Part shown: piece by piece, positions 35,476 to 44,336 of the stretch
Layout of the letters: every line of letters begins with the position of its first letter
Position numbering within the stretch: position 1 is the stretch's first letter
Source of the DNA: Pseudaminobacter salicylatoxidans
Lineage (GTDB): Bacteria > Pseudomonadota > Alphaproteobacteria > Rhizobiales > Rhizobiaceae
Direction of reading: 5' to 3'
Length of the DNA: 64,000 nt
Assembly (NCBI RefSeq): GCF_003148475.1
Contig: NZ_QGGG01000009.1
Span: 62,001-126,000, forward strand
Translations under genes and position numbers: made by a program
Notes under the pieces: model-generated
The model's database searches: none
What the model was told of the DNA's origin: nothing
What the model saw: the letters and a program-made list of their open reading frames with translations, nothing else

Positions 35476-36323
35476 CAGACTCTGTTCTCCTGTGTTGGCG
35501 TCAGTGCGTCGATCGAACTGCCGAACTGCATTTCATGCTCGCCTTCGGATATTGTGCATTGAAGCACCCCCAGCACCACCGCCGCGGCGTTTCGCGCCGC
35601 ATCGCTCAGATGGCAGCCGCAGGCGAGATTGGCGGTGAGAAGACCGGTAAAGAGATCACCCGTGCCCACCGGCACGATAGACAGCCGTGGCGATACCAGT
35701 CGTGTTCTCGTTATCCCCTCGAAGACGACGTTCTCAAGCGAGCCATCCGGAGTGTCAGGAAACGCGCAACTGGTGACGACCAGCCGCGCGTTTCTTGATC
35801 CTTGCAGCCTGGTGATCGCGGCGTCGAGTTCTTCAAAGGATGCAGCCTTGGTTTGCGTAATCAGGCCCGCCTCGAATTGGTTGGGCGTCAGGAGATCGGC
35901 CAGCGGCACGAGGTGGTCGAGCAGGCACTCGACCACCTGGTCCGCCACGAACACCCCGAGATTGGTGTCGCCCATAACGGGATCGCAAATATAAACGATA
36001 TCGGGATTGAGCTTTTTGGCCCGTTCGACGAAAGCCGCCACGACTTCGCCATTGGCACGGGACCCGAGATAGCCGGAAACGATATACCGGCTCGTCTCGA
36101 TCAGCCCCCGTTCTTCAACACCGCGCAGCAGGTCCCCGACGAGTTCGGGCTCCAGCACCCGCCCGCGCAATGTCTGGTAACCGGGATGGTTGGACAGCAA
36201 GGTCGTCGGCACGGCCGCCACATTCAGGCCGCGCAATTGCAAAGGCAAAACGGCGGCACTGTTGCCGACATGCCCATGCACAACTTGGCTCTGGATCGAG
36301 ATGATGGAGGTTTGCATGACCAT
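35475..36323 (-). CDS. pdxY: Pyridoxal kinase
   Basis: Ribokinase-superfamily kinase phosphorylating pyridoxal to PLP, 282 residues. Seen: SIQSQVVHGHVGNSAAVLPLQ at the substrate-binding start, YICDPVMGD, DLLTPNQFEAGLITQ and the catalytic GTGDLFTGLL. Start and stop each overlap the neighbours by one nucleotide (TGATG on both sides), so benE-pdxY-hemA is a tight operon. It would salvage pyridoxal, possibly imported by the neighbouring permease, to feed PLP to the ALA synthase and other PLP enzymes in this block. Confidence 0.94.
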   Translation of the reverse strand: MVMQTSIISIQSQVVHGHVGNSAAVLPLQLRGLNVAAVPTTLLSNHPGYQTLRGRVLEPELVGDLLRGVEERGLIETSRYIVSGYLGSRANGEVVAAFVERAKKLNPDIVYICDPVMGDTNLGVFVADQVVECLLDHLVPLADLLTPNQFEAGLITQTKAASFEELDAAITRLQGSRNARLVVTSCAFPDTPDGSLENVVFEGITRTRLVSPRLSIVPVGTGDLFTGLLTANLACGCHLSDAARNAAAVVLGVLQCTISEGEHEMQFGSSIDALTPTQENRV

Positions 36324-37567
36324 CAGTCACCCGCACCTTTACCAACTGTCACCGGAACGACGCTCTCGGCGGCGTCGCGACGCGGCAAGCGACCGTTCAG
36401 CACGATGTAGGCGATCATCCCGATCACCAGTCCCCAGAAAGCGCCGCCGATGCCGAGCATGTTGATGTTCGCGGCCGAAGCAAGAAACGTGATCAGCGCG
36501 GCTTCCCGCGATGCAGGCTCCGCCATGGCCCCAGCCAGGCTTCCGCCGATGGTGCCGAGCAGCGCCAGACCGGCCAATGTGGTGATGAAGGTTGCGGGGA
36601 ATGCCATGAAAACAGCCGCAAGCGTCACGCCGAATATGCCGATCACCACATAGAACACACCCGCCGCGACCCCGCCAATCCAGCGCTTGGACGGATCTTC
36701 ATGTGCTTCCCGACCCGTGGCGATTGCCGCCGTGATCGCCGCGACATTGAAAGCATGGGAACCGAACGGCGCCATGATGAGCGAGCCAAGCCCCGTCACC
36801 GTCACTATCGGGTTGGCGCTGGTCTTGAAGCCATCGTTGCGCAGGACCAGCATGCCCGGCATGTACTGCCCGGTCAGCGTGATGAGAAACAGCGGCAGCG
36901 CGACGCTCAGAAGTGCGTTCAGCGAAAATTCCGGCATGGTGAAGATGGGCATGGCAAATTTCAGCTGCAGCCCGGACAGGTCGATGCGATCCTGCATGAG
37001 CAGGAAGGCAAGTCCGATCACCAGAATGCCGACCACGGCGTACCGTGCGGAAATGCGTTTGAGCACGACATAGGCGACGATCAAAAGGCCGACCAGCACG
37101 GGATCGACGCTGGCGCCGCCAAAGGCTCCGATGCCGAATTGCAGCAGGATGCCCGCAAGCAGGCCCGAGGCGATGCCGGGCGGGATCAGCCGGATGACCT
37201 TGTCGAAATAGCCAGACAGCCCGAGCAGGACGAACGCCCCGGCCGAGACGATATACGCCCCTACCGCCTCTGCATAAGGCGTGGTGGCGAGCGCTGTGAC
37301 AAGGAATGCTGCCGCCGGCGTCGACCATGCCGTTATGATCGGCTCGCGGTAGTGCCAGCTCAGGATCAGGCCGGTCACGCCGACCCCGATCGAGACGGAC
37401 CACACCCAGGAGGCCGTGAGTTCCGGGCTGAGACCAGCGACACGCGCCGCCTGAAACACGAGAATAAATGTACCGCCGTAGTTGACGATAACGGAGATCA
37501 GACCCGCAACGATGGGATGGGTAAGATCATTCCATCCAACGGGTGATGATGATGGACTGGACGACAT
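36323..37567 (-). CDS. BenE-family membrane transporter
   Basis: 414-residue inner-membrane permease of the BenE (benzoate:H+ symporter) family with about 11-12 hydrophobic helices; NYGGTFILVFQAA in the first helix, STPAAAFLVTALA and MAPFGSHAFNVAAITAAI are family-like. The start at 37567 (MSSSPSSSPVGWND) lies 12 nt after AGGAGA; an upstream TTG at 37606 is possible. As first gene of benE-pdxY-hemA under a MocR operator, it may import a B6 vitamer or another heteroaromatic carboxylate instead of benzoate; this is inference from context only. Confidence 0.88.
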   Translation of the reverse strand: MSSSPSSSPVGWNDLTHPIVAGLISVIVNYGGTFILVFQAARVAGLSPELTASWVWSVSIGVGVTGLILSWHYREPIITAWSTPAAAFLVTALATTPYAEAVGAYIVSAGAFVLLGLSGYFDKVIRLIPPGIASGLLAGILLQFGIGAFGGASVDPVLVGLLIVAYVVLKRISARYAVVGILVIGLAFLLMQDRIDLSGLQLKFAMPIFTMPEFSLNALLSVALPLFLITLTGQYMPGMLVLRNDGFKTSANPIVTVTGLGSLIMAPFGSHAFNVAAITAAIATGREAHEDPSKRWIGGVAAGVFYVVIGIFGVTLAAVFMAFPATFITTLAGLALLGTIGGSLAGAMAEPASREAALITFLASAANINMLGIGGAFWGLVIGMIAYIVLNGRLPRRDAAESVVPVTVGKGAGD

Positions 37568-37632
37568 GGCTTCAATGGTTCTCCTGAAAGCTCGGCGCAT
37601 GGCCAAAGTGGGGCCTTGACATCTACTTCCGT

Positions 37633-37679
37633 AATGGACTGTTTGTTCCCGCCATTTATCGTTCCGGGGTCAGACCATT
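37633..37679. promoter_or_regulatory. MocR operator between benE and the regulator
   Basis: Arms aatggactg (37633-37641) and cagaccatt (37671-37679), imperfectly complementary, separated by 29 nt. The same arms at the same 29-nt spacing occur upstream of glyA. The right arm overlaps the TTG start of the regulator, compatible with autoregulation. Assignment as the binding site is inference from recurrence and position. Confidence 0.6.
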
Positions 37680-39180
37680 GTTCAAGCATTCGCAATTGGA
37701 GTCGGTAAAGGCCTGGCTTGCCCACCCCGCACATGCGGGGATGCCGCTTCATGCGCGGATACAACGGGCCATCCGCCAATTGATCCTTGATGGTGCGCTC
37801 GGCCCCGGCAAGCCGCTGCCGGCGTCCCGGGCGCTTTCCAAATCTCTGGATGTATCACGCGATACCGTGGAAGCCGCCTATGCACAGCTTCACGCCGAAG
37901 GTTTCATTGAGCGGCGTGTCGGCAGCGGCAGCTTCGTGGCTGAAATGACGGAGTTCACAACCGGGCACAGCCGTTCGAAGCGCGATGCGCTGTTGCGCAA
38001 CCAGGCCCCGAACCTCAGCAAGCGCGGGGCCGCGATGTTCCGCAGCGGTGGCGTGCGCGAATTGCTCGCACCGCGACCGTTTGCGCATGGAGTGCCGGAA
38101 ACCCGTACCTTTCCGCTCCAGCTATGGGAACGTCTGGAGCGGCAGATATTGAAAGAAGCCGGCATGCACGCCCTCCTGCCTAGCAACCCCCAAGGTGCGG
38201 AGCCGCTGCGGCGCGCAATCGCCGATTATGTGAACCTTGAGCGTGGCGCGCGCGCCACGACCGATCGCGTGCTGGTTCTGACCAGTTCGCAACAGGCAAT
38301 GACGCTGTGCGCGAATATGCTGTTCGATCCGGGCGAGCGGATCTTCATCGAGAACCCTGCCTACTATGGCGCGCGCAAGGCGTTCGATTCGGCGGGGCTC
38401 GAATGTATCCCGATCCGTCTGGATCAGCAGGGCATATTGGTCGAGCAGATCATGGATGATCCGCGCAAAGCCAAAGGCGTTTTCCTGACGCCCTCCCATC
38501 AGTTCCCGACCGGCGCGACACTGGCGCTCGATCGCCGCCTGGCGCTGATCGAATGGGCCGCCCGGCATCAGGCCTGGATCATCGAGGACGATTATGACAG
38601 CGAGTTCCACTATATGGGCAAGCCCACGGCCTGCGTACAAGGGCTCGATCCGTACGAGCGGACCATCTACATCGGCACCTTTACCAAATCGCTCTTTCCG
38701 GGCCTGCGTATCGGCTACGTTGTCCTGCCGCCCCAACTCGTGAAGCCGATGACCGTCGCGCGCACGTTGCTTGACGGACATACCGCCTCCATCGCGCAAC
38801 TGACGCTGGCGCGGTTCATGGAAGGCGGACATTTCGGCGCGCATGTCCGTACTATGCGCGGCATCTACGCCGAGCGGCTCAAGGTCCTGGTTACTCAGGT
38901 CAGAGAGCATCTGTCGGAATTCGTTGAGCCACGCGTCCCCGTCGGCGGACTGCAAATGCCGTGCGTGCTGACCTCCGACTTGTCGGAGCGTACCGCAATC
39001 GACGCGGCGCGCCGTGTCGGGATCGAGCTTTTTGGATTGTCCGCACTCCATGCGGCCGACAGTGCCAAAGCCGGATTCCTGATGGGCTTTGCCGCCTATA
39101 CGCCGGTGGAGATTGCGATCGCGGTCGAGAAACTCGCGAATGCGCTCAAGGACGTTCACCGGGTTTCGAACAGGTCCTGA
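37678..39180 (+). CDS. MocR-family regulator (GntR-aminotransferase fusion), PdxR-like
   Basis: 500-residue PLP-sensing regulator. The N-terminal GntR winged helix reads MPLHARIQRAIRQLILDGAL, LSKSLDVSRDTVEAAYAQL and ERRVGSGSFVAE; the C-terminal fold-type I aminotransferase domain has IIEDDYDSEFHYMG and the PLP lysine in GTFTKSLFPGLRIGY. PdxR-type members regulate vitamin B6 genes. It is divergent from benE-pdxY-hemA and followed by glyA-yggS-degT, with the same dyad at both promoters, so it likely governs both sides. The TTG at 37678 is the only start that keeps the full domain close to typical length. Confidence 0.92.
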   Translation: MFKHSQLESVKAWLAHPAHAGMPLHARIQRAIRQLILDGALGPGKPLPASRALSKSLDVSRDTVEAAYAQLHAEGFIERRVGSGSFVAEMTEFTTGHSRSKRDALLRNQAPNLSKRGAAMFRSGGVRELLAPRPFAHGVPETRTFPLQLWERLERQILKEAGMHALLPSNPQGAEPLRRAIADYVNLERGARATTDRVLVLTSSQQAMTLCANMLFDPGERIFIENPAYYGARKAFDSAGLECIPIRLDQQGILVEQIMDDPRKAKGVFLTPSHQFPTGATLALDRRLALIEWAARHQAWIIEDDYDSEFHYMGKPTACVQGLDPYERTIYIGTFTKSLFPGLRIGYVVLPPQLVKPMTVARTLLDGHTASIAQLTLARFMEGGHFGAHVRTMRGIYAERLKVLVTQVREHLSEFVEPRVPVGGLQMPCVLTSDLSERTAIDAARRVGIELFGLSALHAADSAKAGFLMGFAAYTPVEIAIAVEKLANALKDVHRVSNRS

Positions 39181-39267
39181 TATCGTTGATCCGGCTTGGG
39201 GGGATTGTGCGTCTCGGTCTGGCCGCGGACGGCGGAGGCCGTCAAAAATACTGTTTCTGCTGAATCA

Positions 39268-39313
39268 AATGGTCTGGTCCGCTTTCAAAAAGTGGAAGGA
39301 CATAGCAGACCAT
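39268..39313. promoter_or_regulatory. MocR operator upstream of glyA
   Basis: Arms aatggtctg (39268-39276) and cagaccat (39306-39313), perfectly complementary over 8 bp, 29-nt spacer. The spacer itself has an inner near-dyad (tccgcttt / aaagtgga). It lies 87 nt before the glyA ATG and matches the benE-side site in arm sequence and spacing. Confidence 0.65.
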
Positions 39314-39399
39314 GAGCATGCTAGGTACTGCCGGACACCGCTGCGCGAATTCTGTGCAGCGGATAGCCAATTATGTCAGCACTTTGCAGGAGATCAGCG

Positions 39400-40704
39400 A
39401 TGCGTTCATCGGCCACGCCGCACGCAACTCAGAATATAGCGAACGCAGGCGTGAGCGGTGCCGGTTTGTCCACCGCCGATGCCGTCATCGCTCTTGCCAT
39501 CGCTGACGAGAAGTTTCGTCAAAGTGACTCCATCGAGTTGATCGCCTCCGAAAACTTCGTCAGTCAGGCGGTGCTCGATGCGCAAGGGTCGGTGCTCACC
39601 AACAAATATGCAGAGGGCTATCCGCATCGCCGCTATTATGGCGGCTGCGCCAATGTGGATGTTGTCGAGGATCTGGCACTCGAACGCGTGAAAAAAATCT
39701 TCGGCAGCGCGCATGCCAACGTCCAGCCGCATTCGGGCAGTCAGGCCAATCAGGCGGTCTTTCTCGCGCTTCTCAACCCCGGCGACACGATCCTTGGCCT
39801 TGACCTCAAAGCTGGCGGGCACCTTACCCATGGAGCGACTGTCAACATGTCCGGCCGTTGGTTCAACGTCGTCAGTTATGGTGTGGATCCGGAAACCCAG
39901 CTCATCGATATGGACCAGGTAGCCGCGCTTGCGCGCCGGCACCGGCCCAAACTGCTGATTGCCGGCGGCTCGGCCTATCCCCGCGTCATGGACTTTGCGC
40001 GTTTCCGCCAGATCGCCGACGAGGTGGGCACGACATTGCTGGTCGACATGGCGCATTTTGCAGGCCTTGTCGCTGGCGGGGCCTATCCGTCACCCGTGCC
40101 CTTTGCCCACGTCGTCACCTCGACCACGCACAAGACACTGCGCGGGCCACGCGGCGGCTTCGTTCTGACCAACGATCGGGAGATTGCGAAGAAGATCAAC
40201 TCGGCGACCTTCCCCGGCCTTCAGGGTGGACCGTTGATGCATGTCATTGCGGCCAAGGCGGTGGCTTTCGGCGAAGCCCTGGAGCCGTCCTTCAAGACCT
40301 ACGCGCACAACGTCGTCGAAAACTGCCGCGTGCTTGCCCAATCACTCACGGATGGCGGACTGAAAATCACGACCGGCGGCACGGATTGCCATCTGGCCGT
40401 GGTCGATCTGCGCCCCTTCGGTGTGACAGGCAACATCGCCGAGAAAGCTCTTGAATCAGTCGGCATCACGCTGAACAAGAACGCCATTCCGCATGATCCG
40501 GAAAAGCCGATGGTGACTTCCGGCATTCGCCTCGGCAGCGCAGCCGGAACATCCCGCGGCTTCGGCATCGATGAATATCGCCAGATCGCCGCGCTCATCC
40601 TCGACACCCTTCACGCGGTTCATGGCGGAACGCTCGATGCCCGTCGGCAGCAGATCAACGGCCGCGTACGCGAACTCGTCGCGCGCTTTCCGCTACCCTA
40701 CTGA
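39400..40704 (+). CDS. glyA: Serine hydroxymethyltransferase
   Basis: PLP enzyme interconverting serine and glycine with tetrahydrofolate, 434 residues. Motifs: [66 protein letters not shown] and the PLP-lysine segment [16 protein letters not shown]. The start at 39400 has AGGAG 7 nt upstream; the in-frame ATG at 39373 lacks one. First gene of glyA-yggS-degT-MFS behind the MocR operator. Together with hemA it would supply and use glycine, so the two arms of the regulon share a metabolite as well as a cofactor. Probably a paralogue of the housekeeping enzyme. Confidence 0.94.
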   Translation: MRSSATPHATQNIANAGVSGAGLSTADAVIALAIADEKFRQSDSIELIASENFVSQAVLDAQGSVLTNKYAEGYPHRRYYGGCANVDVVEDLALERVKKIFGSAHANVQPHSGSQANQAVFLALLNPGDTILGLDLKAGGHLTHGATVNMSGRWFNVVSYGVDPETQLIDMDQVAALARRHRPKLLIAGGSAYPRVMDFARFRQIADEVGTTLLVDMAHFAGLVAGGAYPSPVPFAHVVTSTTHKTLRGPRGGFVLTNDREIAKKINSATFPGLQGGPLMHVIAAKAVAFGEALEPSFKTYAHNVVENCRVLAQSLTDGGLKITTGGTDCHLAVVDLRPFGVTGNIAEKALESVGITLNKNAIPHDPEKPMVTSGIRLGSAAGTSRGFGIDEYRQIAALILDTLHAVHGGTLDARRQQINGRVRELVARFPLPY

Positions 40705-40721
40705 CGCGGAGAGGGATCGAC

Positions 40722-41540
40722 ATGAACACGTCTTCGGCAATCAAACTGTCCCCTGAAGAGATTGTCCGCTTTGGCGACGATCCGGCCGCCGCCTTCGCGC
40801 AAAACATGATCGCCGTTCAGGAGCGGATCGCAGCCATCTGCCATCGCTGTGGGCGACATCCCGATGAAGTCCGCCTCCTTCCCGTCACCAAGACGATCCC
40901 GGCCAATGTGCTGCGCCATGCCTATGCCGCCGGTATCACCGACTTCGGGGAAAACAAACTTCAGGAGGCGCGCGACAAACTGGCCATGCTCGACGATCTG
41001 TCCATTCGCTGGAGCATTATCGGCCATCTTCAAACGAACAAGGTAAAGTATCTCGTCCGCTTCGCCTCGGAGTTTCACGCGCTTGACAGCTTCCGGCTGG
41101 CGGAAGAGCTGAACCGTCGTCTCGATGCCCTGGGCCGCGACCTGGACGTGTTCGTGCAGGTCAATACTTCGGGCGAGGAGAGCAAATACGGATTGCACCC
41201 CAACGATCTCATGCCCTTCATCGAACGTTTGCCCAACTATCCCCGGCTGAAGCCGCGGGGACTGATGACGCTTGCGATCTTCAGTGCCGACGCAGAGCGC
41301 GTACGAGCCTGTTTCCGGCTGTTGCGCGAACTGAGGGATCGTGCCGTCACGATCGATCCCGGCCTGACGAAACTGTCGATGGGCATGTCGGGAGATTACG
41401 AGATCGCGATCGAGGAAGGCGCTGACGTCGTTCGGGTCGGTCAAGCCATCTTCGGCCCCCGTCCGGGGGCAGACGCACTCTATTGGCCAGGCCTCATCCC
41501 GGATCCCCAATCTCAAGAACGAGAAGAAACCCCCAGATGA
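40722..41540 (+). CDS. YggS/PROSC family PLP homeostasis protein
   Basis: 272-residue member of the PLP-binding protein family (YggS, PLPBP), which buffers PLP without catalysis. The lysine-bearing strand is RLLPVTKTIPANVLR, followed by FGENKLQEARDK, WSIIGHLQTNKVKYLV and GLMTLAIF, with the phosphate-binding end SMGMSGDYEIAIEEGADVVRVG. It has about 20 extra residues at the N-terminus and a proline-rich tail compared with the usual ~230. A GGAGAGGG precedes the ATG; its stop overlaps the degT start (ATGA). Confidence 0.93.
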   Translation: MNTSSAIKLSPEEIVRFGDDPAAAFAQNMIAVQERIAAICHRCGRHPDEVRLLPVTKTIPANVLRHAYAAGITDFGENKLQEARDKLAMLDDLSIRWSIIGHLQTNKVKYLVRFASEFHALDSFRLAEELNRRLDALGRDLDVFVQVNTSGEESKYGLHPNDLMPFIERLPNYPRLKPRGLMTLAIFSADAERVRACFRLLRELRDRAVTIDPGLTKLSMGMSGDYEIAIEEGADVVRVGQAIFGPRPGADALYWPGLIPDPQSQEREETPR

Positions 41541-42694
41541 CAATCCCCTTCATTGATATCCAGGCTCAACGCGGCCGCATCGGCGACGCAATCGATGCAG
41601 CCATTCTCCAAGTGACTCGGAGCGGTCAGTTCGTGATGGGGCCGCAAGTCCACGAGTTCGAAGCCAAGCTTGCCGCATTCGGCAACGCCCGCCATGCCCT
41701 GTCCTGCTCGAACGGCACCGATTCCCTGATGTTCCTTCTCATGGCATGGGGCGTCGGCCCCGGTGATGCCGTCTTTTGTCCATCATTCACCTTTGCCGCG
41801 ACGGCCGAGGTTGTGGCGCTGCTCGGCGCGATACCTGTCTTCGTCGACATCGACCCGAGTACCTACAATATCGACGCAGTCCACCTTGAGGCGACCATCG
41901 AGGCGACGAAGCGAGAGGGCAGATTCACGCCACGCGTTATCATTGCCGTCGATCTGTTCGGGCAACCCGCCGACTATCCCGCTCTCGCCACCGTCGCCCA
42001 TGCACACGGGTTGAAGCTTCTTGCCGATACCGCACAAGGCTTCGGCTGCCGACTGCACGGCAAGCATCCTCTCCACTGGGCCGATGCCTCAAGCCTTTCA
42101 TTCTTTCCGGCGAAACCGCTTGGCGCCTATGGCGATGGTGGTGCGATCCTGACCGATGACGATGAACTCCATGACGTGCTCAGCTCGATCCGCGTCCATG
42201 GACAGGCCACGCCGCGCGATGCCGCGGCTCGCGGGTTCGAGCACGACCCGAAATACCTCAACATGCGTCTGGGCTCGAACGGTCGCCTCGACACGATCCA
42301 GGCCGCGGTCCTGATCGAAAAGCTCACGATCTTTGAAGATGAAATTGCTCGACGCAACAAGATCGCCGCGCGTTATAGCAACGCGCTTGCGCCTCACGTC
42401 GCGCGTGTCCCCGAGATCATCGTTGGAGCCGTCCCCACCTGGGCGCAATATACGATCGAACACGAAGACCGCGACGGTCTGGCCGCACACCTGAAATCAC
42501 AGGGCATTCCGACCGCCGTTTATTACCCGATCCCTGTACACCAACAGCCTGCCTACAACTGCTACCCTGTTGGCCCGGGCGGATTGCCCGTTACGGAAAA
42601 CAAGGCCAGTCGCGTGATTAGCTTGCCCATGAGTCCCTATCTCGACGATGCTACCCAGGACGCAATCGTGGTAGCCGTCAAATCTTATGGCTGA
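41537..42694 (+). CDS. DegT/DnrJ/EryC1/StrS-family aminotransferase
   Basis: PLP-dependent fold-type I enzyme, 385 residues from the ATG that overlaps the yggS stop. Seen: SGQFVMGPQVHEFEAKLA, SCSNGTDSLMFLLMAWG, IIAVDLFGQPADY and the cofactor lysine in SFFPAKPLGAYGDGGAI; the C-terminal YYPIPVHQQPAYN is also typical. The family usually transaminates keto-sugars of surface polysaccharides or antibiotics, but no sugar-nucleotide genes are nearby, so its substrate here is open; cycloserine-like or amino-sugar chemistry cannot be decided. The context ties it to B6 supply. Confidence 0.92.
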   Translation: MTIPFIDIQAQRGRIGDAIDAAILQVTRSGQFVMGPQVHEFEAKLAAFGNARHALSCSNGTDSLMFLLMAWGVGPGDAVFCPSFTFAATAEVVALLGAIPVFVDIDPSTYNIDAVHLEATIEATKREGRFTPRVIIAVDLFGQPADYPALATVAHAHGLKLLADTAQGFGCRLHGKHPLHWADASSLSFFPAKPLGAYGDGGAILTDDDELHDVLSSIRVHGQATPRDAAARGFEHDPKYLNMRLGSNGRLDTIQAAVLIEKLTIFEDEIARRNKIAARYSNALAPHVARVPEIIVGAVPTWAQYTIEHEDRDGLAAHLKSQGIPTAVYYPIPVHQQPAYNCYPVGPGGLPVTENKASRVISLPMSPYLDDATQDAIVVAVKSYG

Positions 42695-42770
42695 GTAAGG
42701 GGTAGCATAGCGCCTTGGCCTCGTCATCCTGGCCGCGGCCTGCTGCCTTTATCGTCTTGACGAGGAAGAT

Positions 42771-43985
42771 TTGACTGAAATGCGCTCTCAACCCGGACTG
42801 TTGGGGCAAATATCGGCGGCACATCTGGTCAGTCATCTTCATATCATGACGGTGCCAGCACTTCTTCCCCTGCTTCCCGACATACTGAATGTGAACTTCA
42901 TCGACCTCGGGATCGCACTTGGCGTATTCAATATCATCTCCGCACTCTGCCAGGCCCCTCTGGGTTATGCCGTGGACCGTTATGGTGCACGCTGTGTGCT
43001 TATCGCCGGCCTTGCCCTTGGAAGCGCCAGCTTCGCACTGGTGGCGGCCATACCCAGCTTCACTGTTCTGCTTGTCGCAATGGCTATGGCTGGGCTCGCC
43101 AACGGTGTCTACCACCCGGCCAACTACGCCTTGTTATCGCAAGGTATGGCTCCCAACCGCATGGGACGCGCCTTCTCGATCCACACCTTCGCTGGCTTTT
43201 TCGGTGGTGCGATAGCGCCACCCATCATGGTTAGCACCGCACTGGCGTCAGACATCAGATGGGCATTTGCCGTCGCTGCCGTTTCGGGTTTCCTGGTCCT
43301 GGCCGCAATCGTCAGCCGAAGCTTCGCTCCCTTGGCCTCCCTGCCAGAACCGTCCGACAGCCGGATCGATGTAAAACATGTACGCTCCACCTACGCCGCC
43401 ACGTCGGCTATCATCATGCTTACGGTACTTTTCATGATGCTCAGCCTGAGTACGGGCACGATCGAACGCTTTTCGGTGGCTGCGCTCGTCGAAGGGTTCG
43501 GTGTTCCTTTGTCGACCGCGAACATGGCACTGACGACGTTTCTTTTTGCCAGCGCATTCGGTGTTCTGACTGGTGGCATCCTGGCTGATCGCACCAAACG
43601 CCACGGTTCCGTTGCAGTTGCCGCGTTCGCACTCGCAGCTGTGCTCGTGGCGACGATCGCATTGGTAAAGCTACCGGATACACTTCTGGTCCTGACGATG
43701 GGAGGCATTGGTTTCCTGACCGGGATCGTTGCACCCTCCCGCGACATGTTGGTGCGCGCAATTTCACCAATCGGGCAGGAAGGTAGGACCTTCGGCATTG
43801 TCTCCACCGGCTTCAATATCGGCGGTGTCATTGGCCCGATCCTCTGTGGCGCTCTGCTCGACAGGGGGCTTGCCAGCGCCGTGCTCTGGGCTTCGGCGGG
43901 CTTCATGATCATCACCGCATCGGTCGTGACCCTACAGGAATATCTAGCCAAGGCCCGCAAGGACGCCCATCCAATTACTCGATAG
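42771..43985 (+). CDS. Major facilitator superfamily transporter
   Basis: About 404 residues, 12 predicted membrane helices. MFS signatures: GYAVDRYGARCVLI in the loop after helix 2, GVYHPANYALLS as in the fosmidomycin-resistance/NarK-like subgroup, GGILADRTKRHGS between helices 8 and 9. A TTG at 42771 with GAGGAAG 5 nt upstream competes with ATG 42780. It ends the glyA-yggS-degT run with a 76-nt gap, so co-transcription is plausible. It could export a product of the DegT enzyme or import a precursor; unknown. Confidence 0.9.
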   Translation: MTEMRSQPGLLGQISAAHLVSHLHIMTVPALLPLLPDILNVNFIDLGIALGVFNIISALCQAPLGYAVDRYGARCVLIAGLALGSASFALVAAIPSFTVLLVAMAMAGLANGVYHPANYALLSQGMAPNRMGRAFSIHTFAGFFGGAIAPPIMVSTALASDIRWAFAVAAVSGFLVLAAIVSRSFAPLASLPEPSDSRIDVKHVRSTYAATSAIIMLTVLFMMLSLSTGTIERFSVAALVEGFGVPLSTANMALTTFLFASAFGVLTGGILADRTKRHGSVAVAAFALAAVLVATIALVKLPDTLLVLTMGGIGFLTGIVAPSRDMLVRAISPIGQEGRTFGIVSTGFNIGGVIGPILCGALLDRGLASAVLWASAGFMIITASVVTLQEYLAKARKDAHPITR

Positions 43986-44052
43986 CATACATGCTGAACC
44001 CTCGGCATTGCCGATGGTCTGGTAAGTTTCGGCACAGGGCAAGGCTACTTGT

Positions 44053-44240
44053 GGTGTCGAGCGGCAATATACGGGCTCGGCCGGCAAGATCACCAATTGT
44101 CAGATTGGCGTCTTTGCGTCCTATGTCTCGCGCCACGGCCACGCCTTCATCGACGGGCGCTCCATCTGCCGAAGGCTTGGCGGATGACCGGGATCGTATG
44201 GCCAGGACCCATGTGCTTGAGTTGGGCGGTCACTTTGGCG
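44053..44240 (+). pseudogene. IS701-like transposase remnant
   Basis: One frame reads GVERQYTGSAGKITNCQIGVF and SYVSRHGHAFID, the conserved DDE-core stretch of IS701-family transposases (GVQRQYTGTAGRI... type). The continuation RALHLPKAW is in a second frame and DDRDRMARTHV in a third, so the fragment holds at least two indels and lacks both ends. The rest of the 43986-44336 gap holds nothing I can support. Confidence 0.7.
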
Positions 44241-44336
44241 ACGAACACATCAGACCGCAGCACAACAGCCCACCTCAGTTCCGACATCGCCTTCAAACGT
44301 GGTTCTGATTTGAAAGCAGGAAAGTGGCTCTTTAAC

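Noticed and set aside
39181-39399. A glycine riboswitch before glyA
   Set aside because: The 219-bp leader is occupied by the MocR-type dyad; I could not find tandem glycine-aptamer cores.
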